A stretch of 27,361 nt of DNA from JBGOUV01 sp041477815 (GTDB lineage Bacteria > Acidobacteriota > Terriglobia > Bryobacterales > JACQDG01). The notes under the pieces were generated by a model. It was not told where the DNA came from and made no database searches. It saw only the letters and a program-made list of their open reading frames with translations. The stretch lies in the NCBI GenBank assembly GCA_041477815.1, contig JBGOUV010000033.1, positions 1 through 27,361 on the forward strand, in the 5' to 3' direction. A program made the position numbers and the translations under genes. Each line of letters begins with the position of its first letter. The stretch's first letter is position 1. Below, in pieces: positions 13,215 through 20,604 of the stretch.

Positions 13215-14216
13215 CTAGAACCACATCGACTTGTTCACCAGGTTTCGGAGCTCCTCGCCCCTGGAGAACCTTCTGACGTTGTCCAGCAGCACAGCCAGGT
13301 GCCGTTCCGGAATGCGGGGGGAGTAGCCCGCGATGTGCGGGGTCAGAATGACGTTCTCCATCTCCCAGAGCGGATGATCCACCGGGAGCGGCTCGGTCTC
13401 GAACACATCCAGACCGGCGCCCGCAATCTCGCCGGTCCTCAGGGCCTCGACCAGATCGCCCAGGTCCACAATTACCCCACGGCCGATATTGATCAGGTAG
13501 GCGCTCCGCTTCATTTGCTGGAACTGCGGGCGCCGGAACATCTTCACCGTTTCCGGCGTGTGCGGGGCCGCTATCACCACAAAATCGCTGTGGCCGAGCA
13601 ACTCCCCGAGGCGATCCATTTTCCACAACTCCGCCACCCCTGCCGGCGCTTCCGTCCGCAGGGGATCCACGGCCAGGACCCGCATCCCGAAGGCCAGCCC
13701 GCGCCGCGCAATCTCGCTCCCGATCTGCCCGAGCCCCACCACGCCCAGGGTCTGATCGGACAGGTGCAAGTGACGCTGGTCGAGCGCGGTCACTTGGCCC
13801 GGTCCCACCGCATAGTCCGCCCGGGTATCTTCGCCACCCACGGGCGCCCACCGGCGCGCCAGTTGATTGCGCACATAGGTATGAAAGTTGCGGGCAAAGC
13901 ACAGGATGAAGGCGAAGACGTGGTCGGCGATGACATCCGAGAACAGCCCTCGCATATTCGACAGCAGGCAGGGATGCTCGATCAACGCCGGAAACAGGTA
14001 ATGCTCCAGGCTGGCCGTGGGCGACTGCACCCAGCGGAGCTGTTTCGCCGCCGCCAGCAGGTCCGGCGTCATCTTGCCAAAGAACCCGTCGGCGTCGGCG
14101 ATCTCTTCCAGGGCCGCTTCCGGGTTCCCCACGTTGACGACCTCCATACCTTCTGCCGCAGCCACGATCTTCTCGAACCGGACCTGCTCGACCGCCGGAT
14201 GGATGACTAGCTTCAT
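13215..14216 (-). CDS. D-2-hydroxyacid dehydrogenase (NAD-dependent)
   Basis: A 333-residue two-domain dehydrogenase. The nucleotide-binding motif is GVVGLGQIGSEIA (GLGQIG at 161-166); the catalytic trio is R246 (INIGRG), E275 (DVFETEPLP) and H294 (LTPHIAG). The N-terminal catalytic domain carries WVQSPTASLEHYL and SNMRGLFSDVIADHVFAFIL, typical of the glyoxylate/hydroxypyruvate reductase-like branch. It converts 2-oxoacids and D-2-hydroxyacids; the precise substrate is unknown. The ATG at 14216 overlaps the stop codon of the GH18-like gene (ATGA), so translation is coupled. It is the last gene of a three-gene unit with secreted carbohydrate-related proteins, suggesting a role in using a sugar-derived acid. 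Confidence 0.9.
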   Translation of the reverse strand: MKLVIHPAVEQVRFEKIVAAAEGMEVVNVGNPEAALEEIADADGFFGKMTPDLLAAAKQLRWVQSPTASLEHYLFPALIEHPCLLSNMRGLFSDVIADHVFAFILCFARNFHTYVRNQLARRWAPVGGEDTRADYAVGPGQVTALDQRHLHLSDQTLGVVGLGQIGSEIARRGLAFGMRVLAVDPLRTEAPAGVAELWKMDRLGELLGHSDFVVIAAPHTPETVKMFRRPQFQQMKRSAYLINIGRGVIVDLGDLVEALRTGEIAGAGLDVFETEPLPVDHPLWEMENVILTPHIAGYSPRIPERHLAVLLDNVRRFSRGEELRNLVNKSMWF

Positions 14217-15169
14217 AGTCTGGGCATTCTACCAAACACCGCCGGCCAGACCGCCGGATCCTCTTGCCCCAGGCGCCAGGCCGAGAATCCGGCCAGCCGG
14301 TATTTCCGGACCAGCTCGAGCCGGCGGCCGAGGCTGCGCGCATCCTCCAGCCACACCACGTTCCGCACTTTTCCGGCCCGGAACTGGAACCTCGGGGCCT
14401 GGTGCACGGGGTCCATCCGGATGCGGGTCCGATGCCGCAGCGCCAGCGCCCGCGCTTCCGGATAGGGGCCCTCGCTGACCTTCTTCCCATTCCAGCGCCG
14501 GTAGTAGAGCGGGAGTCCCAGCAGCAGTTTCTCTCGCGGGACCGATTCCAGCGTCTTGCGCAGGCACGCCTCCACCCAGCCGTAGCCGGCGATCGGTCCC
14601 GGCTGGCCCGGTGAAGTATACTCGTCATAGGTCATCAGGGTGACCCAGTCGGCCGCCTGCCCCAGTCCGGCGTAATCGAACACCCGCGAATGCTCGTTCG
14701 GCGCCAACCCCGCTCCCAGGGGCGCTCCTGCCGCCACCCCCAGGATCATCCCGCGCTTCCGCAGCTCCTGCCCCAGGCGCGTCGCCAACCGGACATACCC
14801 GGCCCGTCCTGCGGCCCCGAAGTTTTCGAAGTCCAGGTCGAGTCCGTAGAATCCCTCGGCCTCCGCGATCCGCACCAACTGGGCCACCACCTGGTCCAGC
14901 AACCGCTCGTCGTCCAGCACCGCCCGGGCGACCTCCGGCCGGAAGTCCTCATTGGCCACCACCGGCAGCAGCCGCAGCTTTCGCTCTCGCGCCCAAGCCA
15001 CGATCTGGGGGTCCACCGCCGACCGCACTTGCCCGTTCTCGGTCACAGTCAGCCATACCGGCGATGCGAGGCTGATGTGGGCCGCGTTCTGCTGCAGCGA
15101 CTGCCGGGACAAGGCGTCGTTGGTGGAGTAGAAATGCGCCAGTACGGCCAGTCCGGCCAGGAGCTTCAT
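14213..15169 (-). CDS. Exported glycoside hydrolase family 18-like protein
   Basis: A 318-residue protein with a short signal-like start, MKLLAGLAVLAHFYST. The GH18 signature on strand 4 is FYGLDLDFENF (residues 107-117): D111, D113 and E115 occupy the last three positions of DxxDxDxE, E115 being the expected acid/base. The first Asp of the motif is Tyr here. WVTLMTYDEYTSPGQPGPIAGYGWVE and LLLGLPLYYRRW fit the later barrel strands, as in the YaaH/chitinase-like subgroup. It probably cleaves an N-acetylglucosamine-containing polymer. The frame is open to 15289, but the ATG at 15169 gives the signal sequence and forms an ATGA overlap with the upstream stop. The dehydrogenase follows with a second ATGA overlap. 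Confidence 0.85.
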   Translation of the reverse strand: MKLLAGLAVLAHFYSTNDALSRQSLQQNAAHISLASPVWLTVTENGQVRSAVDPQIVAWARERKLRLLPVVANEDFRPEVARAVLDDERLLDQVVAQLVRIAEAEGFYGLDLDFENFGAAGRAGYVRLATRLGQELRKRGMILGVAAGAPLGAGLAPNEHSRVFDYAGLGQAADWVTLMTYDEYTSPGQPGPIAGYGWVEACLRKTLESVPREKLLLGLPLYYRRWNGKKVSEGPYPEARALALRHRTRIRMDPVHQAPRFQFRAGKVRNVVWLEDARSLGRRLELVRKYRLAGFSAWRLGQEDPAVWPAVFGRMPRL

Positions 15170-15942
15170 CGTTCCTGTATCCGGAGGTTGCGGAACCAGA
15201 CCTCGTCGCCGTGGTTCTGCAACCCGAGCGGCGTCCTCTTCTTCGGCTGCTTGGTCAGCAGCTCGTATACCGGCGAGGCCGCGGTCCACCGCCGGGCCAG
15301 TCCTGCGGCGATGGCGGGCGCCCCCAAATCCGCGTCCACGACCTTCTCTCCGTTCAGCCAGTGCTCCACCCGGTTTCCGCGCAACACGATACGGGACTGA
15401 TTGAACTCTCCCACCGGCCGCGCCGTCTGCTTCACCGGCGCCACCATGCTGTAGATCGACCCGGTGGTCCGCTCGGGCGCGGCGGCGTCGGGATGCCCCT
15501 GGTTGTCGATCAACTGGTACTCGAACCCGACGGGATAATCCTCATACTTTTCGCCGGCCGGAATCTTGTCCCGGCTCCAGACGTGGTTCCGCAACTGGTG
15601 GTCCAAGCGGTCTTCAAATTTCTTCCAGACCGGATCGCTGGCCGGCACCAGCGCCCGTTCCTGGATCCGGTACTTGACCCCGCTATTCCCGCCCGGCGCG
15701 ATCCGCCACTCGAAGTCCAGGTCGAAATCGCCGAAGCTGCCGGAAGTCAGGAGATCCTCCCGAATCCGCGGCGCCTTCACGGCTTTGATGCAGCCGTCGG
15801 CGACCACCCACGACTCGCCGGGCGCTTCCCACCCGGCCAGGGTGTGGCCGTCAAACAACACCCGCCATCCGGGCGGGTGAGAAGTCCCACATCCTGCCAG
15901 ACTGATCCCCAGGGCGGCGAGTACCGACGACGCGACTCTCAT
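15166..15942 (-). CDS. DUF1080 (3-keto-disaccharide hydrolase-like) lipoprotein
   Basis: A 258-residue exported protein. The signal peptide ends with the lipobox LAGC (Cys18). The DUF1080 pattern is clear: WRVLFDGHTLAGWEAPG near the start, SFGDFDLDFEWRIAPGGNSGVKYRI, YEYQLIDNQGHPDA-type core (GFEYQLIDNQGHPDA), an 'NQSRIVLRGNRVEHWLNGEKVVD' strand pair, and LGLQNHGDEVWFRNLRIQE at the end. The fold is a concanavalin-like jelly roll; members are extracellular carbohydrate-binding or 3-keto-glycoside hydrolysing proteins, abundant in Acidobacteriota and Planctomycetota. It is first in the unit with the GH18-like gene. TAGAAT lies 9 nt before the ATG, and there is no Shine-Dalgarno sequence. Confidence 0.9.
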   Translation of the reverse strand: MRVASSVLAALGISLAGCGTSHPPGWRVLFDGHTLAGWEAPGESWVVADGCIKAVKAPRIREDLLTSGSFGDFDLDFEWRIAPGGNSGVKYRIQERALVPASDPVWKKFEDRLDHQLRNHVWSRDKIPAGEKYEDYPVGFEYQLIDNQGHPDAAAPERTTGSIYSMVAPVKQTARPVGEFNQSRIVLRGNRVEHWLNGEKVVDADLGAPAIAAGLARRWTAASPVYELLTKQPKKRTPLGLQNHGDEVWFRNLRIQER

Positions 15943-15951
15943 GGCGCATCC

Positions 15952-15957
15952 ATTCTA
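15952..15957 (-). promoter_or_regulatory. -10 box of the DUF1080/GH18/dehydrogenase unit, near-leaderless
   Basis: TAGAAT on the minus strand ends 9 nt before the ATG at 15942. It is the same hexamer found before the cytochrome and vapB genes. No clear -35. The tRNA-Arg(TCT) gene begins on the opposite strand 24 bp beyond it. Confidence 0.4.
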
Positions 15958-15980
15958 GAACAGTTGTTACACTGAAGGCA

Positions 15981-16057
15981 GGGCGCGTAGCTCAGGTGGA
16001 TAGAGCACCTGCCTTCTAAGCAGGTGGTCGCAGGTTCGAGTCCTGCCGCGCCTACCA
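15981..16057 (+). tRNA. tRNA-Arg (anticodon TCT)
   Basis: A 77-nt cloverleaf: acceptor GGGCGCG (15981-15987) pairs with CGCGCCT, with a G-U first pair; discriminator A and an encoded CCA end at 16057. The D-arm is GCTC/GAGC, the anticodon stem is CCTGC/GCAGG with loop CTTCTAA (anticodon TCT, codons AGA/AGG), and the T-arm is GCAGG TTCGAGT CCTGC. A TTACACT sequence (15967-15973) upstream could serve as its -10. Confidence 0.97.
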
Positions 16058-16175
16058 ACCTTCAAAGACTTACCCGCCGCGATTCACTGGGACCCTCTGA
16101 AGACCGGATCGCAATGCCGGGACTTGGCCATGACGCTGAGTACTGGCAGTGCTTCCGCCCCTCACCTGCGCCACC

Positions 16176-16733
16176 TTAAGGCCGGGGGGTTGCCGGGATG
16201 GTCCAGAAATAGATGGTACGGCCGTCTACATCCACTTCCTTCTCGGGCTTCCAGTCGCCCATGCTGAAGGTATGGGAGACGATACGCGTGCCCGGCTTCA
16301 GATCTCTCCACAGCTTCGGGCGAAGCTTCTCGTTCAGAGACTGCAATAAGTAAAGCGTTACTACCGTCGCTTCCTTGATATCCGCCTCGAAAAGGTCTTC
16401 GTTGCGGAAGGTGACCCGGTCGGTGACGCCGGCTTGCTTGGCGGTCTCCTGCGATTCCTTGATCCTTTCCGGGTTGATGTCGATGCCGACGGCGCGCCGC
16501 GCTCCAAACTCCTTCACGGCCGTAACCACCAGGCGCCCGTCGCCGCAACCGAGATCGTAAACGATGTCGCCTTTCTGAACGTTGGCCAGCTTGAGCATCG
16601 CCGACACCACGTTCTGAGGCGTGGGCACAAAGATCACATCCGGCTCGCGCAGTTTCTTTTCCTGCGCCGGCGCCGGGGCCACCGAGAGCCCTGCTAACAA
16701 AACCAGCAGACTTGCCTTTTTGGTTACTTGCAT
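16176..16733 (-). CDS. Exported SAM-dependent methyltransferase-like protein
   Basis: A 185-residue protein. The N-terminus (MQVTKKASLLVLLAGLSV, ending APAPAQ) looks like a cleavable Sec signal peptide. It is followed by a class I methyltransferase domain: VPTPQNVVSAMLKLANVQKGDIVYDLGCGDGR (motif I DLGCGDGR at 60-67), AVGIDINPERI (post-I), VTFRNEDLFEADI (motif II) and TVVTLYLLQSLNEKLRPKLWRDLKPGTRIVSHTF. The motifs look intact. The longer frame to 16859 runs into the phosphoketolase gene; the ATG at 16733 gives the signal and overlaps that gene's end by 10 bp. SAM is not expected outside the cytoplasm, so either the hydrophobic N-terminus is an anchor, or the protein acts otherwise. Function unknown. 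Confidence 0.8.
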   Translation of the reverse strand: MQVTKKASLLVLLAGLSVAPAPAQEKKLREPDVIFVPTPQNVVSAMLKLANVQKGDIVYDLGCGDGRLVVTAVKEFGARRAVGIDINPERIKESQETAKQAGVTDRVTFRNEDLFEADIKEATVVTLYLLQSLNEKLRPKLWRDLKPGTRIVSHTFSMGDWKPEKEVDVDGRTIYFWTIPATPRP

Positions 16734-19096
16734 AAGGGAGAGTGTACGCCGGGGCCCCCGTTGGACGCAAGTCCCCACCTCCACTCCCGGACCTCCGGCA
16801 AGTCCTCCCCCACCTCCATAATGTACTGCTTGTGTTCCATCAGCTTGTTCTTCAGCCACTGCCGGACATGGGCCGTTACGTTGCGCACGCGGTCCACCCG
16901 GTCCAGGACGTCCATGGCCAGGTGAAAACGGTCCAGGTCATTCAATACGCACATGTCAAACGGCGTCGTAATCGTCCCCTCCTCCTTGTACCCCCGCACA
17001 TGCAGCCGCTGATTCGTCCGGCGGTAGGCCAGCCGATGAATCAACCACGGGTAGCCATGAAACGCAAAAATGATGGGACGGTCGGTGGTGAACATGGAGT
17101 CGTATTCCTTGTCCGGCAGGCCATGCGGATGCTCCGAGGCCGGCTGCAGGGTCATGAGATCGACCACGTTCACCACCCGGATCTTCAGCTCCGGCACCTG
17201 CTGCCGCAGCAGGTCCACGGCGGCGAGGGTTTCCACGGTGGGGATGTCCCCGCAACAGGCCATCACCACGTCCGGCTCCACACCCTGGTCGTTGCTGGCC
17301 CAATCCCAGATCCCGAGCCCGGCGGTGCAGTGCCGGATGGCGGCGTCCATGTCCAGCCACTGCAATTCGGGATGCTTTCCCGCCACGATGACATTCACGT
17401 AATGGCGGCTGCGCAGGCAGTGGTCCGCCACCGACAGCAGCGTATTCGCGTCCGGCGGCAGATACACGCGCACGATCTCCGCCTTCTTGTTCACCACGTG
17501 GTCGAGGAACCCCGGGTCCTGGTGGCTGAACCCGTTGTTGTCCTGCCGCCACACGTGCGAGCTGAGCAGATAGTTCAGCGAAGCGATGGGCCGCCGCCAC
17601 GGAATCCCCCGCGTCACCTTGAGCCACTTGGCGTGCTGATTGAACATCGAGTCGATGATGTGGATGAAGGCCTCGTACGACGAAAAGAACCCGTGCCGTC
17701 CGGTGAGCAGGTATCCCTCCAGCCAGCCCTGGCACATGTGCTCGCTCAATACCTCCATCACCCGCCCCTCCGGAGACACGTGATCGTCCGACGGCAGGAT
17801 CTCTCCGGTGAAGGCCCGGTCGGTCACCTCCAGCACCGCACCCAGGCGGTTCGACGCCGTCTCGTCGGGGCCAAACACGCGGAAATTCTGCGCCCCCAGG
17901 TTCAGCTTCATGACGTCGCGCAGGAAGCTCCCCAACACCCTCGTACACTCCACCCGCGCGCCTCCGGGTTGGGGCACCTCGACGGCATAATCGCGGAAAT
18001 CCGGCATCCGCAGATCCCGCAGCAACGCCCCGCCGTTGGCGTGCGGATTTGCCCCCATGCGCCGGTGGCCTTGCGGCGCCAGCTCCGCCAGCTCCGCCCG
18101 CAGTCTGCCGCGGGGGTCAAACAACTCCTCCGGCCGGTAACTCCGCATCCACTCTTCCAACTGCCGCAGATGCTCCGGCTTCTCCGCCAGCTCGGCCAGC
18201 GGGACCTGGTGAGATCGGAACGTACCCTCTACTTTCTTCCCGTCCACCTCCCGGGGACCAGTCCATCCCTTGGGCGTTCGCAGGACAATCATCGGCCACC
18301 GGGGCCGCCCCTGGTAACCCTTCGTCCGCGCCTCGCCCTGGATCGCCCGAATCTCCTCGATGACGGTATCCATGGTCGCCGCCATCTGCTGGTGGTCTCC
18401 TTCCACAAAGTAGGGCTTATATCCATAGCCCTCCAACAGCCGGGTCAACTCCTCCTGGCTCACCCGCGCCAGTACGGTCGGGTTCGCGATCTTGTAGCCG
18501 TTCAGGTGCAGCACCGGCAGCACCGCGCCATCCCGGACCGGGTTCAGAAACTTGTTGGAGTGCCAGCTTGCCGCCAGGGGACCCGTTTCCGCCTCCCCAT
18601 CCCCCACCACGCAAAGCACCACCAAGTCCGGGTTATCAAACGCCGCCCCATAGGCATGCAGCAGCGCGTATCCCAACTCGCCCCCCTCATGAATCGACCC
18701 CGGCGTCTCCGGCGCCACATGGCTGGGTATGCCCCCCGGAAACGAAAATTGCTTGAACAGCCGCTGCATCCCTTCCGTGTCCTGCGACACATCCGGATAC
18801 ACCTCCGAGTAGGTGCCCTCCAGGTAGGTCTGGGCCACCAGGGCCGGCCCCCCATGTCCCGGGCCGGTCACGTAGATCGCACTCAGGTCGTACTTCCGAA
18901 TCACCCGGTTCATGTGAACATACAGGAAGTTCAACCCCGGTGTGGTCCCCCAATGCCCCAGCAGGCGCGGCTTGATGTGCTCTTTCTGCAGCGGCTCACG
19001 CAGGAGCGGGTTGGCATGCAGGTAGATCTGCCCGACCGACAAGTAATTCGACGCTCGCCAGTAGGCATCCAGGCGGCGAAGCTCCTCCTGTGTCAT
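16724..19096 (-). CDS. xfp: Phosphoketolase (xylulose-5-P / fructose-6-P)
   Basis: A 790-residue thiamine-diphosphate enzyme, the normal length for the family. It splits xylulose 5-phosphate (and often fructose 6-phosphate) with phosphate to acetyl phosphate plus glyceraldehyde 3-phosphate (or erythrose 4-phosphate). Family blocks include GHWGTTPGLNF (47-57), YVTGPGHGGPA (75-85), SFPGGIPSHVAPETPGSIHEGGELGY (118-143) and the ThDP-binding GDGEAETGPLA (165-175). Further on are LPVLHLNGYKI, FRVFGPDETASNRL, RHGFFSSYEAF, SSHVWRQDNNGFSHQDPG and FAFHGYPWLIHRL. Two ATGs stand in tandem (19099, 19096); AGGAGG lies 2 and 5 nt upstream, so the second is preferred. A phosphoketolase shunt would provide acetyl-P from pentoses. 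The divergent SDR begins 11 bp away. Confidence 0.96.
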   Translation of the reverse strand: MTQEELRRLDAYWRASNYLSVGQIYLHANPLLREPLQKEHIKPRLLGHWGTTPGLNFLYVHMNRVIRKYDLSAIYVTGPGHGGPALVAQTYLEGTYSEVYPDVSQDTEGMQRLFKQFSFPGGIPSHVAPETPGSIHEGGELGYALLHAYGAAFDNPDLVVLCVVGDGEAETGPLAASWHSNKFLNPVRDGAVLPVLHLNGYKIANPTVLARVSQEELTRLLEGYGYKPYFVEGDHQQMAATMDTVIEEIRAIQGEARTKGYQGRPRWPMIVLRTPKGWTGPREVDGKKVEGTFRSHQVPLAELAEKPEHLRQLEEWMRSYRPEELFDPRGRLRAELAELAPQGHRRMGANPHANGGALLRDLRMPDFRDYAVEVPQPGGARVECTRVLGSFLRDVMKLNLGAQNFRVFGPDETASNRLGAVLEVTDRAFTGEILPSDDHVSPEGRVMEVLSEHMCQGWLEGYLLTGRHGFFSSYEAFIHIIDSMFNQHAKWLKVTRGIPWRRPIASLNYLLSSHVWRQDNNGFSHQDPGFLDHVVNKKAEIVRVYLPPDANTLLSVADHCLRSRHYVNVIVAGKHPELQWLDMDAAIRHCTAGLGIWDWASNDQGVEPDVVMACCGDIPTVETLAAVDLLRQQVPELKIRVVNVVDLMTLQPASEHPHGLPDKEYDSMFTTDRPIIFAFHGYPWLIHRLAYRRTNQRLHVRGYKEEGTITTPFDMCVLNDLDRFHLAMDVLDRVDRVRNVTAHVRQWLKNKLMEHKQYIMEVGEDLPEVREWRWGLASNGGPGVHSPLCK

Positions 19097-19107
19097 CATT
19101 TCCTCCT

Positions 19108-19902
19108 ATGAACCTGGAAAAATACTTCTCTCTCCACGGCCGCACCGCCCTGGTCCTCGGGGCCAGCCGCGGCATCGGACAAGCCATCGCCGAGGCCCTG
19201 GGCGAAGCCGGGGCCCACGTGATCCTGTCCGCCCGCTCCGCCGACAAACTGGAGGCCGTGGCCACCCGCATCCGCGGGCGCGGCGACCAGGCCTCGGTCC
19301 AGCCCATCGACGTGACCAACACGGCCTCTATCGGCTCGGGCGTGGACCGGGCGCTCCAAGCCCACGGCCCTATCGACATCCTGGTCAACGTCGCCGGCAC
19401 CAACATCCGCAAACGCGCCGAAGATTACACCGAGCAAGAATATGACCACGTCCTGAACACCAACCTGAAGGGCATCTTCCAGGCCACGCAGTTAGTGGGC
19501 GCGGCCATGAAGAAGCAGAACCGGGGCAAGATCATCAACATCGGCAGCCTTACCACCACGATCGCCTTTCCGTATCTGGCCATCTATGCCATCACCAAGG
19601 GCGGCCTCGGGCAGCTTTCCAAGGTCCTGGCCGTGGAGTGGGCGCCCTTCAACATCCAGGTGAATGTCATCGCCCCGGGATTTATCATTACCGATCTGAA
19701 TCGTCAGATGTGGCAAAAGCAGGAGATGCTGGACTGGCTGGCCGCTACCCAGCCCAACTCCCGCCCCGGAACCCCCGAGGACATCGCCGGCCTGGCCGTC
19801 TTTCTCGCCTCCCCCGCCTCCGACTACATCACCGGCCAGGTGATTCACGTCGACGGCGGCAAGACCGCCGGCTCGCGCTGGCCCTTCGAGCCCGCCAGTT
19901 AA
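19108..19902 (+). CDS. SDR family oxidoreductase (gluconate 5-dehydrogenase/KduD-like)
   Basis: A 264-residue classical short-chain dehydrogenase. From the ATG at 19108: MNLEKYFSLHGRTALVLGASRGIGQAI with the cofactor motif GASRGIG; ILVNVAGTN (NVAG in place of the usual NNAG); a GS in INIGSLTTT; and the catalytic YAITK. The 'F.L.GR.ALVLG..RGIG', 'NIRKRAEDYTEQEYDHVLNTNLKG' and 'EWAPFNIQVNVIAPGFI.T' blocks are those of sugar-acid dehydrogenases such as gluconate 5-dehydrogenase or KduD. A GTG at 19090 is an alternative start overlapping phosphoketolase. No ribosome site lies on this strand; the nearby AGGAGG belongs to the other strand. Its divergence from phosphoketolase suggests related sugar metabolism. 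Its stop overlaps the convergent vapC by 4 bp. Confidence 0.88.
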   Translation: MNLEKYFSLHGRTALVLGASRGIGQAIAEALGEAGAHVILSARSADKLEAVATRIRGRGDQASVQPIDVTNTASIGSGVDRALQAHGPIDILVNVAGTNIRKRAEDYTEQEYDHVLNTNLKGIFQATQLVGAAMKKQNRGKIINIGSLTTTIAFPYLAIYAITKGGLGQLSKVLAVEWAPFNIQVNVIAPGFIITDLNRQMWQKQEMLDWLAATQPNSRPGTPEDIAGLAVFLASPASDYITGQVIHVDGGKTAGSRWPFEPAS

Positions 19903-20330
19903 CCAACCCGGTGTCGCGCGATCCGGTGCAATCGGACCGGCAAGAGCTGCGAATAACGGTCGAAGCCGGTATCCCGGGCGAATATCGACCAGCCGAACCG
20001 GTGTGCCACGGCGCAGAGCAGCAGATCGATGGGACCGCCGGTGACGCCGTGCCGGCGGCACAGGTTAAAGAATCGCGCCGCCTGGATGTAATCCACGCCC
20101 TCGATCGGCGCGTCGCGAAAAGCGGAGAGCCGGCGCTCCAGGCCGGCGAACTGCGTCTGGTCGCGCAGCCCGGATAGAACTTCCTGGCGGATGGGGCCAA
20201 CCACGCGGAGGCGGCCATCCCGCACCAAGTCCGACCATTCCGCCACGATGCCCCGCTCCTCGGGGGCCAAGTCCTCCGATCGGCGCCGCAAGGCCAGGGA
20301 CCAGACCGAGGTATCCACCAGTACGCTCAA
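19899..20330 (-). CDS. vapC: VapC family PIN-domain toxin (second locus)
   Basis: A 143-residue PIN-domain ribonuclease with the full acidic set: D6 in SVLVDTSVWSLAL, E50 in VVGPIRQEVLSGLRD, D102 in GGPIDLLLCAVAH and D120 in IFARDTGFDRYS. It starts 4 bp inside its antitoxin gene (coupled). This is a different VapC group from the one at 5510-5956: the N-terminus VDTSVW, the Glu at position 50 and the 'P.DLLL.A.A' helix are those of the common VapC type. The 3' end overlaps the convergent SDR stop by 4 bp. Confidence 0.9.
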   Translation of the reverse strand: MSVLVDTSVWSLALRRRSEDLAPEERGIVAEWSDLVRDGRLRVVGPIRQEVLSGLRDQTQFAGLERRLSAFRDAPIEGVDYIQAARFFNLCRRHGVTGGPIDLLLCAVAHRFGWSIFARDTGFDRYSQLLPVRLHRIARHRVG

Positions 20331-20533
20331 CGGCGCTTTCTCCGCCGCAGCGCCTGGTAGTCGTAATCCGGGTCATAGTCGATAGCGCCGGCCAGTTCCA
20401 GAATCTGTAACTGCTCGCGTCTCTGCAGATACTCTTCCAGCGCGGCAGTGACCGCCTCCTTCTTGGTCTTGTGCCCTCCGATTTGCTTGACGCGGTCGAT
20501 CAGCGCGTCGTCGAGGGCGAGGTTGGTCGGCAT
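20327..20533 (-). CDS. vapB: VapB-type antitoxin (second locus)
   Basis: A 68-residue protein: MPTNLALDDALIDRVKQIGGHKTKKEAVTAALEEYLQRREQLQILELAGAIDYDPDYDYQALRRRKRR. The first 40 residues are the short ribbon-helix-helix of the VapB type that opens 'TNLALDD.LI..A...G...TK.EAV..AL.EY'. The tail with IDYDPDYDY is the toxin-binding part. A GGAGG lies 9 nt before the ATG. Expected to neutralise the downstream PIN toxin and repress its own operon. Confidence 0.9.
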   Translation of the reverse strand: MPTNLALDDALIDRVKQIGGHKTKKEAVTAALEEYLQRREQLQILELAGAIDYDPDYDYQALRRRKRR

Positions 20534-20560
20534 AAAGGGGCGCCTCCAGGCTGCTTACAC

Positions 20561-20572
20561 AGTATTATACAC
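20561..20572 (-). promoter_or_regulatory. -10 box and possible operator of the second vapBC
   Basis: A consensus TATAAT (20569-20564, minus strand) lies 30 nt before the vapB start. It sits inside a small inverted repeat, GTAT-A-ATAC, a plausible VapBC operator half-site arrangement. Unlike the first vapBC, this mRNA would have a leader with a ribosome site. Confidence 0.45.
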
Positions 20573-20604
20573 AAGCTTACGTGTGACCTGAAAGGCGGCA
20601 AGCT

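Noticed and set aside
12897..14210. A 437-codon + strand frame across the DUF418 end and the dehydrogenase
   Set aside because: It crosses two clearly real genes, one in a different frame and one on the opposite strand; its translation is low-complexity and His/Arg/Gln/Pro-rich.
16058..16175. Possible mobile-element junction next to tRNA-Arg(TCT)
   Set aside because: No repeat of the tRNA 3' end was found nearby and no integrase gene is present, so an attachment site is unsupported.
16742..19111. A 789-codon open frame on the + strand antisense to phosphoketolase
   Set aside because: It is rich in His, Arg, Pro and Gln, with no domain pattern, and mirrors the codons of a strongly conserved enzyme on the other strand. 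Long antisense frames are expected at this GC content.
19899..20533. Second vapBC as a copy of the first
   Set aside because: The toxins belong to different PIN groups (VDTSVW with Glu50 versus PDLNVW with Gln) and the antitoxins share no similarity beyond the fold, so these are independent acquisitions.
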